Shown here: positions 26,998-34,964 of the stretch, in pieces
Numbering within the stretch: the first letter of the stretch is position 1
How the letters are laid out: each line of letters starts with the position of its first letter
From: Limnohabitans sp. MMS-10A-192
Lineage (GTDB): Bacteria > Pseudomonadota > Gammaproteobacteria > Burkholderiales > Burkholderiaceae_C
DNA length: 64,000 bases
Reading direction: 5' to 3'
NCBI RefSeq assembly: GCF_003063335.1
Contig: NZ_NERX01000009.1
Location: forward strand, 46,093 to 110,092
Notes under the pieces: model-generated
Seen by the model: only the letters and a program-made list of their open reading frames with translations
The model's database searches: none
What the model was told of the DNA's origin: nothing
Position numbers and translations under genes: made by a program

Positions 26998-27114
26998 ATG
27001 GCTGTGCCTGCCTCTGGCCCCAATGCGTTTGCGCAAACCCAACCTCTGGAGGTGCTGGTCACCGCACCAGCAGTCATTGACAGCAACAGCACCGACGACA
27101 AGTCGCCGTCATGA
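26998..27114 (+). pseudogene. Possible remnant of a TonB-receptor N-terminus (38 aa)
   Basis: An open frame of 38 codons reads MAVPASGPNAFAQTQPLEVL, then VTAPAVIDSNSTDD, and stops 36 bp before the intact receptor. AFAQTQPLEVLVTAP looks like the end of a signal peptide plus the first plug strand of a TonB-dependent receptor. The Shine-Dalgarno is weak. It may be the 5' fragment of a replaced receptor gene, or chance. Confidence 0.35.
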
Positions 27115-27150
27115 CCGCATTTGTGTCACCCCCATAACGCTCAAAAAATC

Positions 27151-29232
27151 ATGAACAACAAAGCATTTATTCTTTTGTCTACGGCCTTTGCGGCCTCATT
27201 GGCTTGCGCCCAAGTGTCCACAGTGAACGAGGTGAGAATTTCGACAGATCGTGGGCGCGCCGAATTGTCGCCCCAAAACGCACGCAATCCTTTTCGTTTG
27301 GCTGGCAGCGATGATTTGCATACCCAAACATTGACGCGCCAAGACATTGAGGAACTGCGACCCGCCAACGTGTTTGAATTGCTGAACAATGCGACGGGCG
27401 TTTTGTCCACCGAAGGCAGTCGCAAGGGTTTTGCGAACCTGAATATCCGAGGTGACAGCAATTTCATCTGGATCGTTGACGGTGCTTACCTGCAAGCCAA
27501 TATGGCTGGCCGTTTGATGAAGAACATTCCCATCATGGCCATTGAAGAAGTGCAGGTGGTCAGAGGTGGTACGGCATTGACGATGGGACCCATGACGGGT
27601 TCGGTCAGCCCCGGTGGGGCACCGGTGGATGGTTTTGTCATCGTGCGCACACGCAAGCCCCAAAAAAATGAGGGCCAAGCCCGCCTGGCGGTCGAATCCA
27701 ACGACACCGTTCAAGCAGGCCTGTGGGTGGGTCGCCGTGTAGGTGAACCGGAGCACAAGGGCTACATCGCAGGGCTCTTGAACTACAGCGACACCAATGG
27801 CCCTTCGGAATTGCTGGACAACGGCGCTGGCTACAACGTGTGGCGTGAATCGTCTTCGGGGCTGGCCAAAACTGGATTTGAATCACACGGCTGGCTCCTT
27901 GACTTGATGGCTTACAAAGACAAAGGTCAGTTTGGAGTTCCCAACGCCAATTTGCATTTTGGCCCGACAGGCAACCCGCCTGTGCGCGGCACCAACGGCA
28001 ATTGGTTTGTTGATCCTTCACAAACCGACTTGTGGGTCATCAATGGCAGCAAGACCTGGAGCACCTCACAAACCACGTTGTTTAGTCTGTCGAACACGCG
28101 AAGCCACCAGGTGCTGAACACGACATCGCCTGCGACAGCCAATCTGAACGACAACGAAACCACCCATGTGAACATCCGCCAACACATGGACTTTGACAAA
28201 ACGCGAATCGCGCTTGGCGGTGATTTTTTGCATTGGCATAACCCCTCCGGCATGAATTATTTCGAGGGCATTGAGCGAGAAGAGAAAACCCAAGGCCTGT
28301 TTGCCACGGTCGAACAAAAGTTGATGGGTGATCGCCTGACTTTGGACGCGGGCTTGCGTCGCGACAAAGTCAAGGTGCTGCACGGATTGGATTACTACAC
28401 AGCAGGTGTACAGCCACCAGGCGGTGTCAATTCACCGCTCATTTTCCAAAACCGCACTTTGCCAGCGGCAGAGTTTTTCAGCACAGGTGCCAGCTACCAA
28501 TTGAACACGGATTGGAAAGCGACGGCCCGCTATGCCCACGCCGAACAAGTCAGCCGCAACCTGAACCCCATGCCGGGCGTTGTATTGGGGGATGACCAAC
28601 AAGACAAGTGGGAGTTGGGCTTGGCAGGCAGTGTGAACGCCTGGTTCAATCCCTCTGTGAACCTGTTTTCGCGCAAAGTCGCGAATGAAAAAAGCGTCAA
28701 GGGGTTTACCTACACCGCCGTCAGGCCGACACCGGCCAACACCACTTGCCGCAGCGCAGTGGCCACCACCGGCGCGAACAACTTGAAATGGAATGGCACA
28801 TCCGACATCGCGGAATGCTATGGCCAAGATGACACACTGCGTCAAGGTGTTGAGTTGATCAGCACAGGGCGCTTGTTGGACAACGGCAGTTACCGCTTGG
28901 GTTGGACGCATTTCACAAAACTCCAACGTGTTGAATTGACCACCCCCAAGGACATCGCAGACTTGGCCTTGTCACAAGCTTGGGGTGCTTACAAGGTCAC
29001 GGCCAGTGCCAAATATGTGAGCAGTTACCGTGGCAGTGCCACAGATACTGCGGCTTACTTGGGTGGTTACACACGCGTGGACTTGGGTGTGGGTCGTGAT
29101 TGGCGTTGGAACGACATGAATTGGCGTGTCACCACGTATGTCAAAAATCTGACCGATAAGAAATACGAAACCAGCAACGGCGTGCAAGACATTGGCCGGG
29201 TCCTTGGTTTGGAAGTCGTGAGCCAGTTTTAA
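27151..29232 (+). CDS. TonB-dependent outer-membrane receptor (A)
   Basis: 693 residues. Signal peptide (AFILLSTAFAASLACAQ), plug domain (LTRQDIEELRPANVFELLNNATGV, LNIRGDSNFIWIVDGAYLQ, EEVQVVRGGTALTMGPMTG) and a 22-strand-type barrel ending in the outer-membrane signature GLEVVSQF. Two cysteines occur in an extracellular-type loop (NTTCRSAV, AECYGQDD). The downstream PepSY and ferredoxin genes (10 bp apart and overlapping) suggest uptake of a metal complex followed by reduction. Substrate not determined; codon GC is slightly lower than in neighbouring genes. Confidence 0.85.
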   Translation: MNNKAFILLSTAFAASLACAQVSTVNEVRISTDRGRAELSPQNARNPFRLAGSDDLHTQTLTRQDIEELRPANVFELLNNATGVLSTEGSRKGFANLNIRGDSNFIWIVDGAYLQANMAGRLMKNIPIMAIEEVQVVRGGTALTMGPMTGSVSPGGAPVDGFVIVRTRKPQKNEGQARLAVESNDTVQAGLWVGRRVGEPEHKGYIAGLLNYSDTNGPSELLDNGAGYNVWRESSSGLAKTGFESHGWLLDLMAYKDKGQFGVPNANLHFGPTGNPPVRGTNGNWFVDPSQTDLWVINGSKTWSTSQTTLFSLSNTRSHQVLNTTSPATANLNDNETTHVNIRQHMDFDKTRIALGGDFLHWHNPSGMNYFEGIEREEKTQGLFATVEQKLMGDRLTLDAGLRRDKVKVLHGLDYYTAGVQPPGGVNSPLIFQNRTLPAAEFFSTGASYQLNTDWKATARYAHAEQVSRNLNPMPGVVLGDDQQDKWELGLAGSVNAWFNPSVNLFSRKVANEKSVKGFTYTAVRPTPANTTCRSAVATTGANNLKWNGTSDIAECYGQDDTLRQGVELISTGRLLDNGSYRLGWTHFTKLQRVELTTPKDIADLALSQAWGAYKVTASAKYVSSYRGSATDTAAYLGGYTRVDLGVGRDWRWNDMNWRVTTYVKNLTDKKYETSNGVQDIGRVLGLEVVSQF

Positions 29233-29242
29233 AGACAAGAAC

Positions 29243-30019
29243 ATGCCAAAACATCACAAAAAACCCTGGACCGCCCGTCGCATTCATTTGTGGGTGGCAA
29301 TCATCCTGGCCTTGCCGTTCATGGTCATGGCCATCAGTGGCATCCTGATTTCGATGCGCAGCGTCACCCAAATTCAGGTGCCCATGAGTTGGCTGGGGTC
29401 CGAATCGGTGCCCGAGCGCTTGCCGTTCATGTCTTACATGGAGTCATCGGACGGCAACGTCTGGATCGGCAATGCCAAGGGCCTGACCCGTGTGGGGTCG
29501 GGGCAGACCGAAACCATTGAAGCCTTTGCCGGGCAAGAGGTGGTCGGGCTGGCCCAAGTGGCCAACCTCCCTTGGCCCGTGGTCGCCACCCGCATGGCTT
29601 TGTGGGTGCGACAAGACGATGGGCAATGGAGTGCGGTCAAACGCGGGCGGGTGCGTCAGGTCTCGCGTCTGGCCGATGGCCGTGTGCTGGTCATCCAGGG
29701 GGGACGCGGCGAGATGGCCGATGGCAAACCTTGGATCACTGCGGACGGTGTGACTTGGGAAATCCACAAACGCGCCATGATGAGCAACAAGCAATTGCCC
29801 ACGCTTGACAACCCGACGGTGGCTTTGCACCAGTTCATGCGCGAGGTGCACTCGGGTGCTTATGTGTTCGGCAAAGGCCCGGGTGAGATGGCTTGGAGCA
29901 ACGTCATGGGCTGGGTGCTGATCTTGCTTTGCCTGACGGGGCTGTGGATGTGGTTCAAGCGCGAAAAGCAAAAAGGCGAGGAGCGCCGCCGTATCCAAAT
30001 TCAGGGGACGCCATCATGA
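29243..30019 (+). CDS. PepSY-associated transmembrane protein
   Basis: 258 residues. An N-terminal membrane helix (about 13-37, RRIHLWVAIILALPFMVMAISGIL) is followed by a periplasmic domain of about 180 residues and a C-terminal helix (about 217-236, VMGWVLILLCLTGLWMWF) with a basic tail. The HLWxAI...SG...L and HSG...W...LTGLWMWF patterns are those of the PepSY_TM family, often linked to siderophore or metal reduction. Its last 4 bases overlap the ferredoxin start (ATGA). Confidence 0.8.
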   Translation: MPKHHKKPWTARRIHLWVAIILALPFMVMAISGILISMRSVTQIQVPMSWLGSESVPERLPFMSYMESSDGNVWIGNAKGLTRVGSGQTETIEAFAGQEVVGLAQVANLPWPVVATRMALWVRQDDGQWSAVKRGRVRQVSRLADGRVLVIQGGRGEMADGKPWITADGVTWEIHKRAMMSNKQLPTLDNPTVALHQFMREVHSGAYVFGKGPGEMAWSNVMGWVLILLCLTGLWMWFKREKQKGEERRRIQIQGTPS

Positions 30020-30402
30020 ATATGCTGATCACTTTCTTGGCGCTGTGCATGCTGGCCGCTGTGCTGTTCACTTTGTGGGGCGTGGTGTGGGGCTTGTCGT
30101 TTCGCCAAAAAATCAAGCCCCAGCTGGCCCTTGTTCAGTCGCTCAAGACGACGCTGCACTTGCAAGGCCATGGCGATGTGCCTTTGGAGCCCGGTGTGCT
30201 GCTCAACAGCTTGTGGGAGCACTTGCCCAAAGCGGATTGCCAGTCTGGCGAGTGTGGTGGCTGCAAACTCAAGCTGCGCCAAGGTCAGGTGACATGGATT
30301 CGAGAGCCCCAAGCACAGGTGGACCGCTCATGCGAAATCCTGGCATGCAGCTGTGAGGCGGTGGTGGGGCAGTCCCTGGTGTGTGAGGCATTGCCTTCAT
30401 AA
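30016..30402 (+). CDS. Membrane-anchored plant-type [2Fe-2S] ferredoxin
   Basis: 128 residues. An N-terminal hydrophobic helix (about 3-28) precedes a ferredoxin domain with cluster cysteines Cys75, Cys80, Cys83 and Cys111 (C-x4-C-x2-C-x27-C), in the context DCQSGECGGCKLKLRQGQV and ILACSCEAV. The domain resembles E. coli YfaE. Membrane anchoring of such a ferredoxin is unusual. It is translationally coupled to the PepSY protein, so the two probably form an electron-transfer unit at the inner membrane. Confidence 0.82.
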   Translation: MNMLITFLALCMLAAVLFTLWGVVWGLSFRQKIKPQLALVQSLKTTLHLQGHGDVPLEPGVLLNSLWEHLPKADCQSGECGGCKLKLRQGQVTWIREPQAQVDRSCEILACSCEAVVGQSLVCEALPS

Positions 30403-30414
30403 GCGTGTATCTCC

Positions 30415-30987
30415 GTGTTGTGTGCCCAAGCCCTGAAACTGCGTTCGGCTGCTGACGACCCGATCAGCCCGTCTCACAGCATCCGCCTTCAGCGCAATTG
30501 CTCGGCATCGCCGAGGACGCTGCTGGCGGTGCTGGGGGGCTTGTCGGCCGTGTCGTTGACGATTGGCCTGGCCTTTTGGATGATGAATGCGCCGTGGGTC
30601 TTGTTTTTTTCGGGTGTCGAAGTGCTGGCCGTAGCTGTGGCGTTCCTTGTCCATGCGCGCTCGGTGGCTGACAGCGACACCTTGGTGCTGACGGCGTTCG
30701 AGGTGCAAATCATTCAAGAGCGCCAGGGCAAGCTCCAAAGCTTCAGTTTCAACCGCAGCTTGCTCCGCGTTGGCATGACTGCGGGTTTTGATCCTTGCAT
30801 TGCTCTGCACAGTGGCGGACAAACGGTGACGTTTGGCCTGGGCTTGCGCCCGGCTGTGCGCCGTGCCGTTTGCCGCCAACTGCAAAAAGACCTGGCCCAT
30901 GCGTCTGCGCGGGAATGTGTGCACAAGCTGCAAGCTGTGCTGGCGCAAGCGGGTGTGAGGGCGGTGGTGTTGAATGCGCATGGATGA
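30415..30987 (+). CDS. DUF2244 family membrane protein
   Basis: 190 residues from a GTG at 30415; the start is uncertain. The core RNCSASPRTLLAVLGGLSAV and VLFFSGVEVLAVAVAFLVHAR shows two adjacent membrane helices, as in DUF2244, followed by a cytoplasmic or periplasmic beta-rich part (VLTAFEVQIIQERQGK). DUF2244 members often neighbour respiratory-oxidase genes. It is 12 bp after the ferredoxin gene and probably belongs to the same transcript. Function unknown. Confidence 0.7.
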   Translation: MLCAQALKLRSAADDPISPSHSIRLQRNCSASPRTLLAVLGGLSAVSLTIGLAFWMMNAPWVLFFSGVEVLAVAVAFLVHARSVADSDTLVLTAFEVQIIQERQGKLQSFSFNRSLLRVGMTAGFDPCIALHSGGQTVTFGLGLRPAVRRAVCRQLQKDLAHASARECVHKLQAVLAQAGVRAVVLNAHG

Positions 30988-31035
30988 CTGAACGTCATGG
31001 CCAATTTGACATGGATCAACGGCGTTTTTCGGTTT

Positions 31036-31044
31036 TGCGATAAT
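31036..31044 (+). promoter_or_regulatory. Extended -10 promoter element of DUF2946 copy 3
   Basis: TGCGATAAT, identical to the element at 21912, ending 6 bases before the ATG at 31051. The spacing predicts a leaderless transcript. A TTGACA at 31006-31011 is too far away (27 bp) to act as the -35 box. Confidence 0.45.
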
Positions 31045-31050
31045 CGCGCC

Positions 31051-31413
31051 ATGTTTTTTTCACCCACCCCCCTGCGCCGTCTGGCCCGCCTTGTGCTGGT
31101 CTGGTACGTGCTGTTTGTGGGGGTGTCGGTTTTGGCGGCCACGCTGCAGCCCAAAACCGTGGACGTGGTGTGCTCCAGCATGGGCCTCATGAAAGTGGTG
31201 GTGCAAGGTGAGGGCGGTGACGCCCAAGTGCGCAGCAGCATGGACTGCCCGCTGTGCGCCCACGCCACGCCCGCCCTGCCGCCGCCCACGGTGTCCGCTC
31301 TGGCCCATGTGCCTGATGCCCGCTCGCACATCGTGCAGCGTCTGCCCGAGGCCGTGCTGATCGCACGCACGGCTCCGCCTTTGCCCTCTCGTGGGCCGCC
31401 TGTTTCGAATTGA
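31051..31413 (+). CDS. DUF2946 family small protein (copy 3)
   Basis: 120 residues, nearly identical to copy 2 (differences include T/A, M/V, L/V, A/S and the last three residues). Hydrophobic N-terminus, DVVCSSMGLMKV and MDCPLC as before. The ATG at 31051 is preferred over an upstream frame because the copies agree from about residue 8 and all three are exactly 363 nt long. It precedes TonB receptor B by 96 bp. Confidence 0.75.
   Translation: MFFSPTPLRRLARLVLVWYVLFVGVSVLAATLQPKTVDVVCSSMGLMKVVVQGEGGDAQVRSSMDCPLCAHATPALPPPTVSALAHVPDARSHIVQRLPEAVLIARTAPPLPSRGPPVSN
31072..31401 (+). repeat. 330-bp direct repeat, right copy
   Basis: Partner of 26598-26927. The mismatches include many third-codon changes, suggesting selection on the protein after a fairly recent duplication or gene conversion. 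Confidence 0.85.
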
Positions 31414-31509
31414 TCCCTGTTGAACCGGACTGAACACCGCCAGGTGTTCGGCGCTTGTTGTCACTGCGGCCCTGTGTGCTGGCGGTGATTGATCGATTTG
31501 AAACTTGCC

Positions 31510-33639
31510 ATGAAAAATACCCTCTCTCTTTCTCCTTTGTCTTTAGCCGTGTTCGGCCTGTTCACCAGCCTGAGTGGCCACGCTGTGGCCCAAACTTCAA
31601 CAGCGCTGGACACCATCGTGGTGTCGGGTTCGCGCTCGGAAACCAAACTGTCCGAAACGCCCGTGTCGATTGGCTCGGTCACTCGCGCCCAGTGGGACGC
31701 CGACAAGCCCAAATCGGTGGGCGAGATCATCAACCGCATACCCGGTGTGCACTGGAACGATCTGGGCAACGAGCAGCACAGCATGGCCATTCGCCAGCCC
31801 ATCAGCACCAACGCGGTGTACCAGTACCTGGAAGACGGCATCCCGATTCGTCCCCTCGGTGTTTTCAACCACAACGCGCTGAACGAAAACAACATGAATG
31901 GCTCAGGCGGTGTTGAGGTGGTCAAGGGTGCTGCATCTTCCTTGTATGGCAGCAACGCCGTGGGCGGGGCGGTCAACTTTTTGACACAACGCGCCTCCCG
32001 CACGCCCACCGGCTATGTGGGCATTCGACACGACAACACCGATGGGTTCACCCGCGTGGACTCTGGCGCGAGCAACACCTGGGGTGATCTGGGCTTGCGT
32101 TTCTCACACTACAGCTCGCAACGTGACACCAACAACTGGCAGCAGTACAGCGGGGGCAAAAAGGACTCGTTCACCCTGCGTGGCGACTACAACCTGAACG
32201 ACAAATCCTGGTTGCGTGCATCGCTGGTGCACACCAACCTGGACTCGGACACGCCCGGCAGTTTGTTTGAAAACGACTTCCGCGCCAACCCGGGCAAAAG
32301 CATCAACACCTTCACCTGGCGCAAAGACAAAACCACCCGCGCCAATTTGGCCTGGGAGGGCGAAACCACCCAAGGCGGCTTGACCACGGTGACCCTGTTT
32401 GCCCGCAACAACGACCACGGGCAGTTGCCCAATTACACGATCTCGGGGTGCTCGGGCGCCACATGCAAAGGGACCTTGAACAACAACCACGTTGAATCAT
32501 TGGGTCTGGATGTCAAGCACGAGCAAAAGCTTGATGGCTTGCGAGCCCGCCTGGTCACAGGCGTCTACATTGACCGCAGCCAGAACGACTATGTGTCGGA
32601 CAATTTGAAAGTGGTGCGCGATGTGCCCACGGGGCGTTACATCAGCTACACCCTGAACAGCGTGGCCAACCCCAGCGGTGTGCGCAACTACGGTGCTGGC
32701 ATTGCCAACGATGCCGCATTTGCACAATTGGAATTCAGCCCCACGGAAAAAATCCGTGTCGTGGCAGGGGGCCGCTATGACAGCATTCGTTACGACTTCA
32801 AAAACAATTTGACGCCAGGTTCCAACTACGGTGCGGCCAACGAGGTGCGCAGCTTTGCCAAGTTCAGCCCCAAGCTGGGCGCGACCTACGCCCTGAGCCC
32901 CACCAGCAGCCTGTACAGCAACCTGAGCATGGGCTTCACGCCGCCCGAAGTCAGCCAGCTGTACGGTAAGACCGCCATTCCCGAATTGAATTCGGCCACT
33001 TACGACAACGTGGAGGTGGGCTGGCGTGCCTTGTTGGCCTCTGGCATCCGTCTGGATTCGGCACTGTACCAACTCAGCGGCAAAGACACCATCGTGTCTT
33101 ACACCTCTGAAATTGGCGACAGTTACAACAAGAATGCAGGCAACACACGCAGCCGGGGCTTGGAGTTGAGCCTGAACCAGGATCTGCGTGAATGGGACTG
33201 GCGCGTGGGCGCGACCTGGGCCGAGCACACTTTTATGAGCTACCGCGTCAGCGACAAAGTGGGGGCCATCGAAGACTATTCGGGCAAAGACATGCCACAG
33301 GCCCCCAACCACACCATCAACGCCCAAGTCGGCTGGAAATTCACACCGGCTTCGCGCGTGGCCTTGGGTCTGGTCAAGCAAGGCAGCTATTGGATGAACA
33401 ACGCCAACACCGTGCGCTACGCGGGCCATACCCAGCTCAACCTGACTGCCAGCCACAGGTTGGGCGATGGCTGGGAGGTTTGGGGCCAGGTGCGTAACCT
33501 GACCGACAAGCTGTATTCGGACAACGCGTCCAGCAGCTACAAAAGCGGCGCTTACAAACCCAATGAGCAAAACACCTATGCCGCTGGTGCACCGCGCAGC
33601 GTGATGGTGGGATTGACCAAATCTTTTGGTCAACGTTGA
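31510..33639 (+). CDS. TonB-dependent outer-membrane receptor (B)
   Basis: 709 residues from the ATG at 31510. Signal peptide (LSLAVFGLFTSLSGHAVAQ), TonB-box-like LDTIVVSGSR, plug motifs (VGEIINRIPGVHWNDLGN, YLEDGIPIRPLGVFNHNA, GVEVVKGAASSLYGSNAVGGAVNF) and a complete barrel ending VGLTKSFGQR. A CSGATC pair lies in a predicted external loop (near residue 315). Gene order with DUF2946 upstream and the CxCC propeller and thioredoxin-like genes downstream points to a metal, probably copper, cargo; this is inference. Confidence 0.85.
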   Translation: MKNTLSLSPLSLAVFGLFTSLSGHAVAQTSTALDTIVVSGSRSETKLSETPVSIGSVTRAQWDADKPKSVGEIINRIPGVHWNDLGNEQHSMAIRQPISTNAVYQYLEDGIPIRPLGVFNHNALNENNMNGSGGVEVVKGAASSLYGSNAVGGAVNFLTQRASRTPTGYVGIRHDNTDGFTRVDSGASNTWGDLGLRFSHYSSQRDTNNWQQYSGGKKDSFTLRGDYNLNDKSWLRASLVHTNLDSDTPGSLFENDFRANPGKSINTFTWRKDKTTRANLAWEGETTQGGLTTVTLFARNNDHGQLPNYTISGCSGATCKGTLNNNHVESLGLDVKHEQKLDGLRARLVTGVYIDRSQNDYVSDNLKVVRDVPTGRYISYTLNSVANPSGVRNYGAGIANDAAFAQLEFSPTEKIRVVAGGRYDSIRYDFKNNLTPGSNYGAANEVRSFAKFSPKLGATYALSPTSSLYSNLSMGFTPPEVSQLYGKTAIPELNSATYDNVEVGWRALLASGIRLDSALYQLSGKDTIVSYTSEIGDSYNKNAGNTRSRGLELSLNQDLREWDWRVGATWAEHTFMSYRVSDKVGAIEDYSGKDMPQAPNHTINAQVGWKFTPASRVALGLVKQGSYWMNNANTVRYAGHTQLNLTASHRLGDGWEVWGQVRNLTDKLYSDNASSSYKSGAYKPNEQNTYAAGAPRSVMVGLTKSFGQR

Positions 33640-33728
33640 CGTGAAGTCTGGCTGGCGATGATTTGTTAAAAAGTAACAATGACTTCGCCAGCCTTTAATT
33701 CAATCTCCCGACTTTGTGAGAGAAGCCC

Positions 33729-34964
33729 ATGAAATTATTGAACCGTTGGTGTGCCGTGTGGGGCCTGGTAATGACTTGGTCGTTTATGGTCCCGCAGGCT
33801 GGGGCGCAAGATGCTGTCAAGGATGCCAGCAAACCCGCTGCGACTTCACAGCACCGCCACCAGCGACCGCAACTGGCCACAGGCGCAGCCATTGCACCCG
33901 ACGGCCGCTTGTGGGTGGTGGGCCTGAATGCGCAAGCGCAACTCTTTGTGCAAAGCACGCCCTTGGACGGGGCTTTGCAGTGGAGTGAAGCGCTCATCCT
34001 GAGCACCGGCGCTGACCCGATTGCGGCCGATGGCGAGAGCCGCCCAAAAATAGTGTTTGGCCCCCAAGGCTGGGCGGTGATCAGTTACACCATGCCGCTG
34101 ACCAAGCCTTACACGGGTTTCATCCGCATGCTGCGCAGCAGCGATGGCGGGCAAACTTTCAGTGCGCCTTTTACGGTGCACCAGGACCGGCAGGAGATCA
34201 CGCACCGTTTTGATTCGGTGGCCTTTGATGGGCAAGGGGTGTTGCACACGCTGTGGGTGGACAAGCGCGACCAGCCGCCCAAAGGCTCGGCGCAAAAGTA
34301 CGCGGGGGCCGCGATTTACCGCAACGAGTCCAAGGACGGTGGTCAGACGTTTGGCCCCGACACCAAAGTGGCCGACCACTCGTGCGAGTGCTGCCGTATT
34401 GGCCTGGCCCGCAATCCGCAAGGCCAGTTGCAAGCGACCTGGCGGCATGTGTTCGACAACAGCACGCGCGACCATGCTTTTGCCAGCGTAGGTGCCCCAG
34501 CCAATCGCATCACCCGCAGCACGCACGACGACTGGCAGATCAATGCCTGCCCGCACCACGGTCCCGGCTTGGCACTCAACGCAGGCACTTCGGGTTACCA
34601 CACCGTTTGGTTTGGCATCCGCAAAGTGGCTGGGCAAGATCAGGCCGCCGTGCGCTATGCCCGCCTGAATGCGCAAGGTGAGCCCTTGCCCGAGACCCTG
34701 CGCGCGTTGCCCGATGCGCGTGCAGAACACGCCGATGTGATGGCCGATGGCCAAAACGTGGCCGTGGTCTGGCGCAGCAGCGAAGGCGCGCAGACCACAC
34801 TCAAAGCCTGGTTGTCCACCGATGGCGGCCAGAACTTCACCCTCAAAACCCTGGGCCAAGCCACGGGTTACAACGACCACCCGCGCCTGGCCCAAAGTGG
34901 CGCGCGCATGCTGGTGGTTTGGCGCAACACGCAGGAGACGCAAGTCCATGACATCCGTTTTTAA
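33729..34964 (+). CDS. Secreted BNR/sialidase-like beta-propeller with CxCC motif
   Basis: 411 residues with a signal peptide cleaved after about residue 26 (PQAGAQ). Several Asp-box-like repeats (SSDGGQTFSAPF, SKDGGQTFGPDT, STDGGQNFTLKT) mark a six-bladed sialidase-type propeller. Catalytic sialidase Arg/Tyr/Glu residues are not apparent. Notable are Cys219-Glu-Cys221-Cys222 (HSCECCRIGLA) and Cys274-Pro-His-His277 (NACPHHGP), a plausible metal site. It follows receptor B and overlaps the next gene by 17 bases, so it probably acts in the periplasm with both. Confidence 0.72.
   Translation: MKLLNRWCAVWGLVMTWSFMVPQAGAQDAVKDASKPAATSQHRHQRPQLATGAAIAPDGRLWVVGLNAQAQLFVQSTPLDGALQWSEALILSTGADPIAADGESRPKIVFGPQGWAVISYTMPLTKPYTGFIRMLRSSDGGQTFSAPFTVHQDRQEITHRFDSVAFDGQGVLHTLWVDKRDQPPKGSAQKYAGAAIYRNESKDGGQTFGPDTKVADHSCECCRIGLARNPQGQLQATWRHVFDNSTRDHAFASVGAPANRITRSTHDDWQINACPHHGPGLALNAGTSGYHTVWFGIRKVAGQDQAAVRYARLNAQGEPLPETLRALPDARAEHADVMADGQNVAVVWRSSEGAQTTLKAWLSTDGGQNFTLKTLGQATGYNDHPRLAQSGARMLVVWRNTQETQVHDIRF

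Noticed and set aside
31006..31044. TTGACA at 31006 as the -35 box for DUF2946 copy 3.
   Set aside because: The 27-bp distance to the -10-like element is too long for sigma-70; an extended -10 explains the site without a -35 box.
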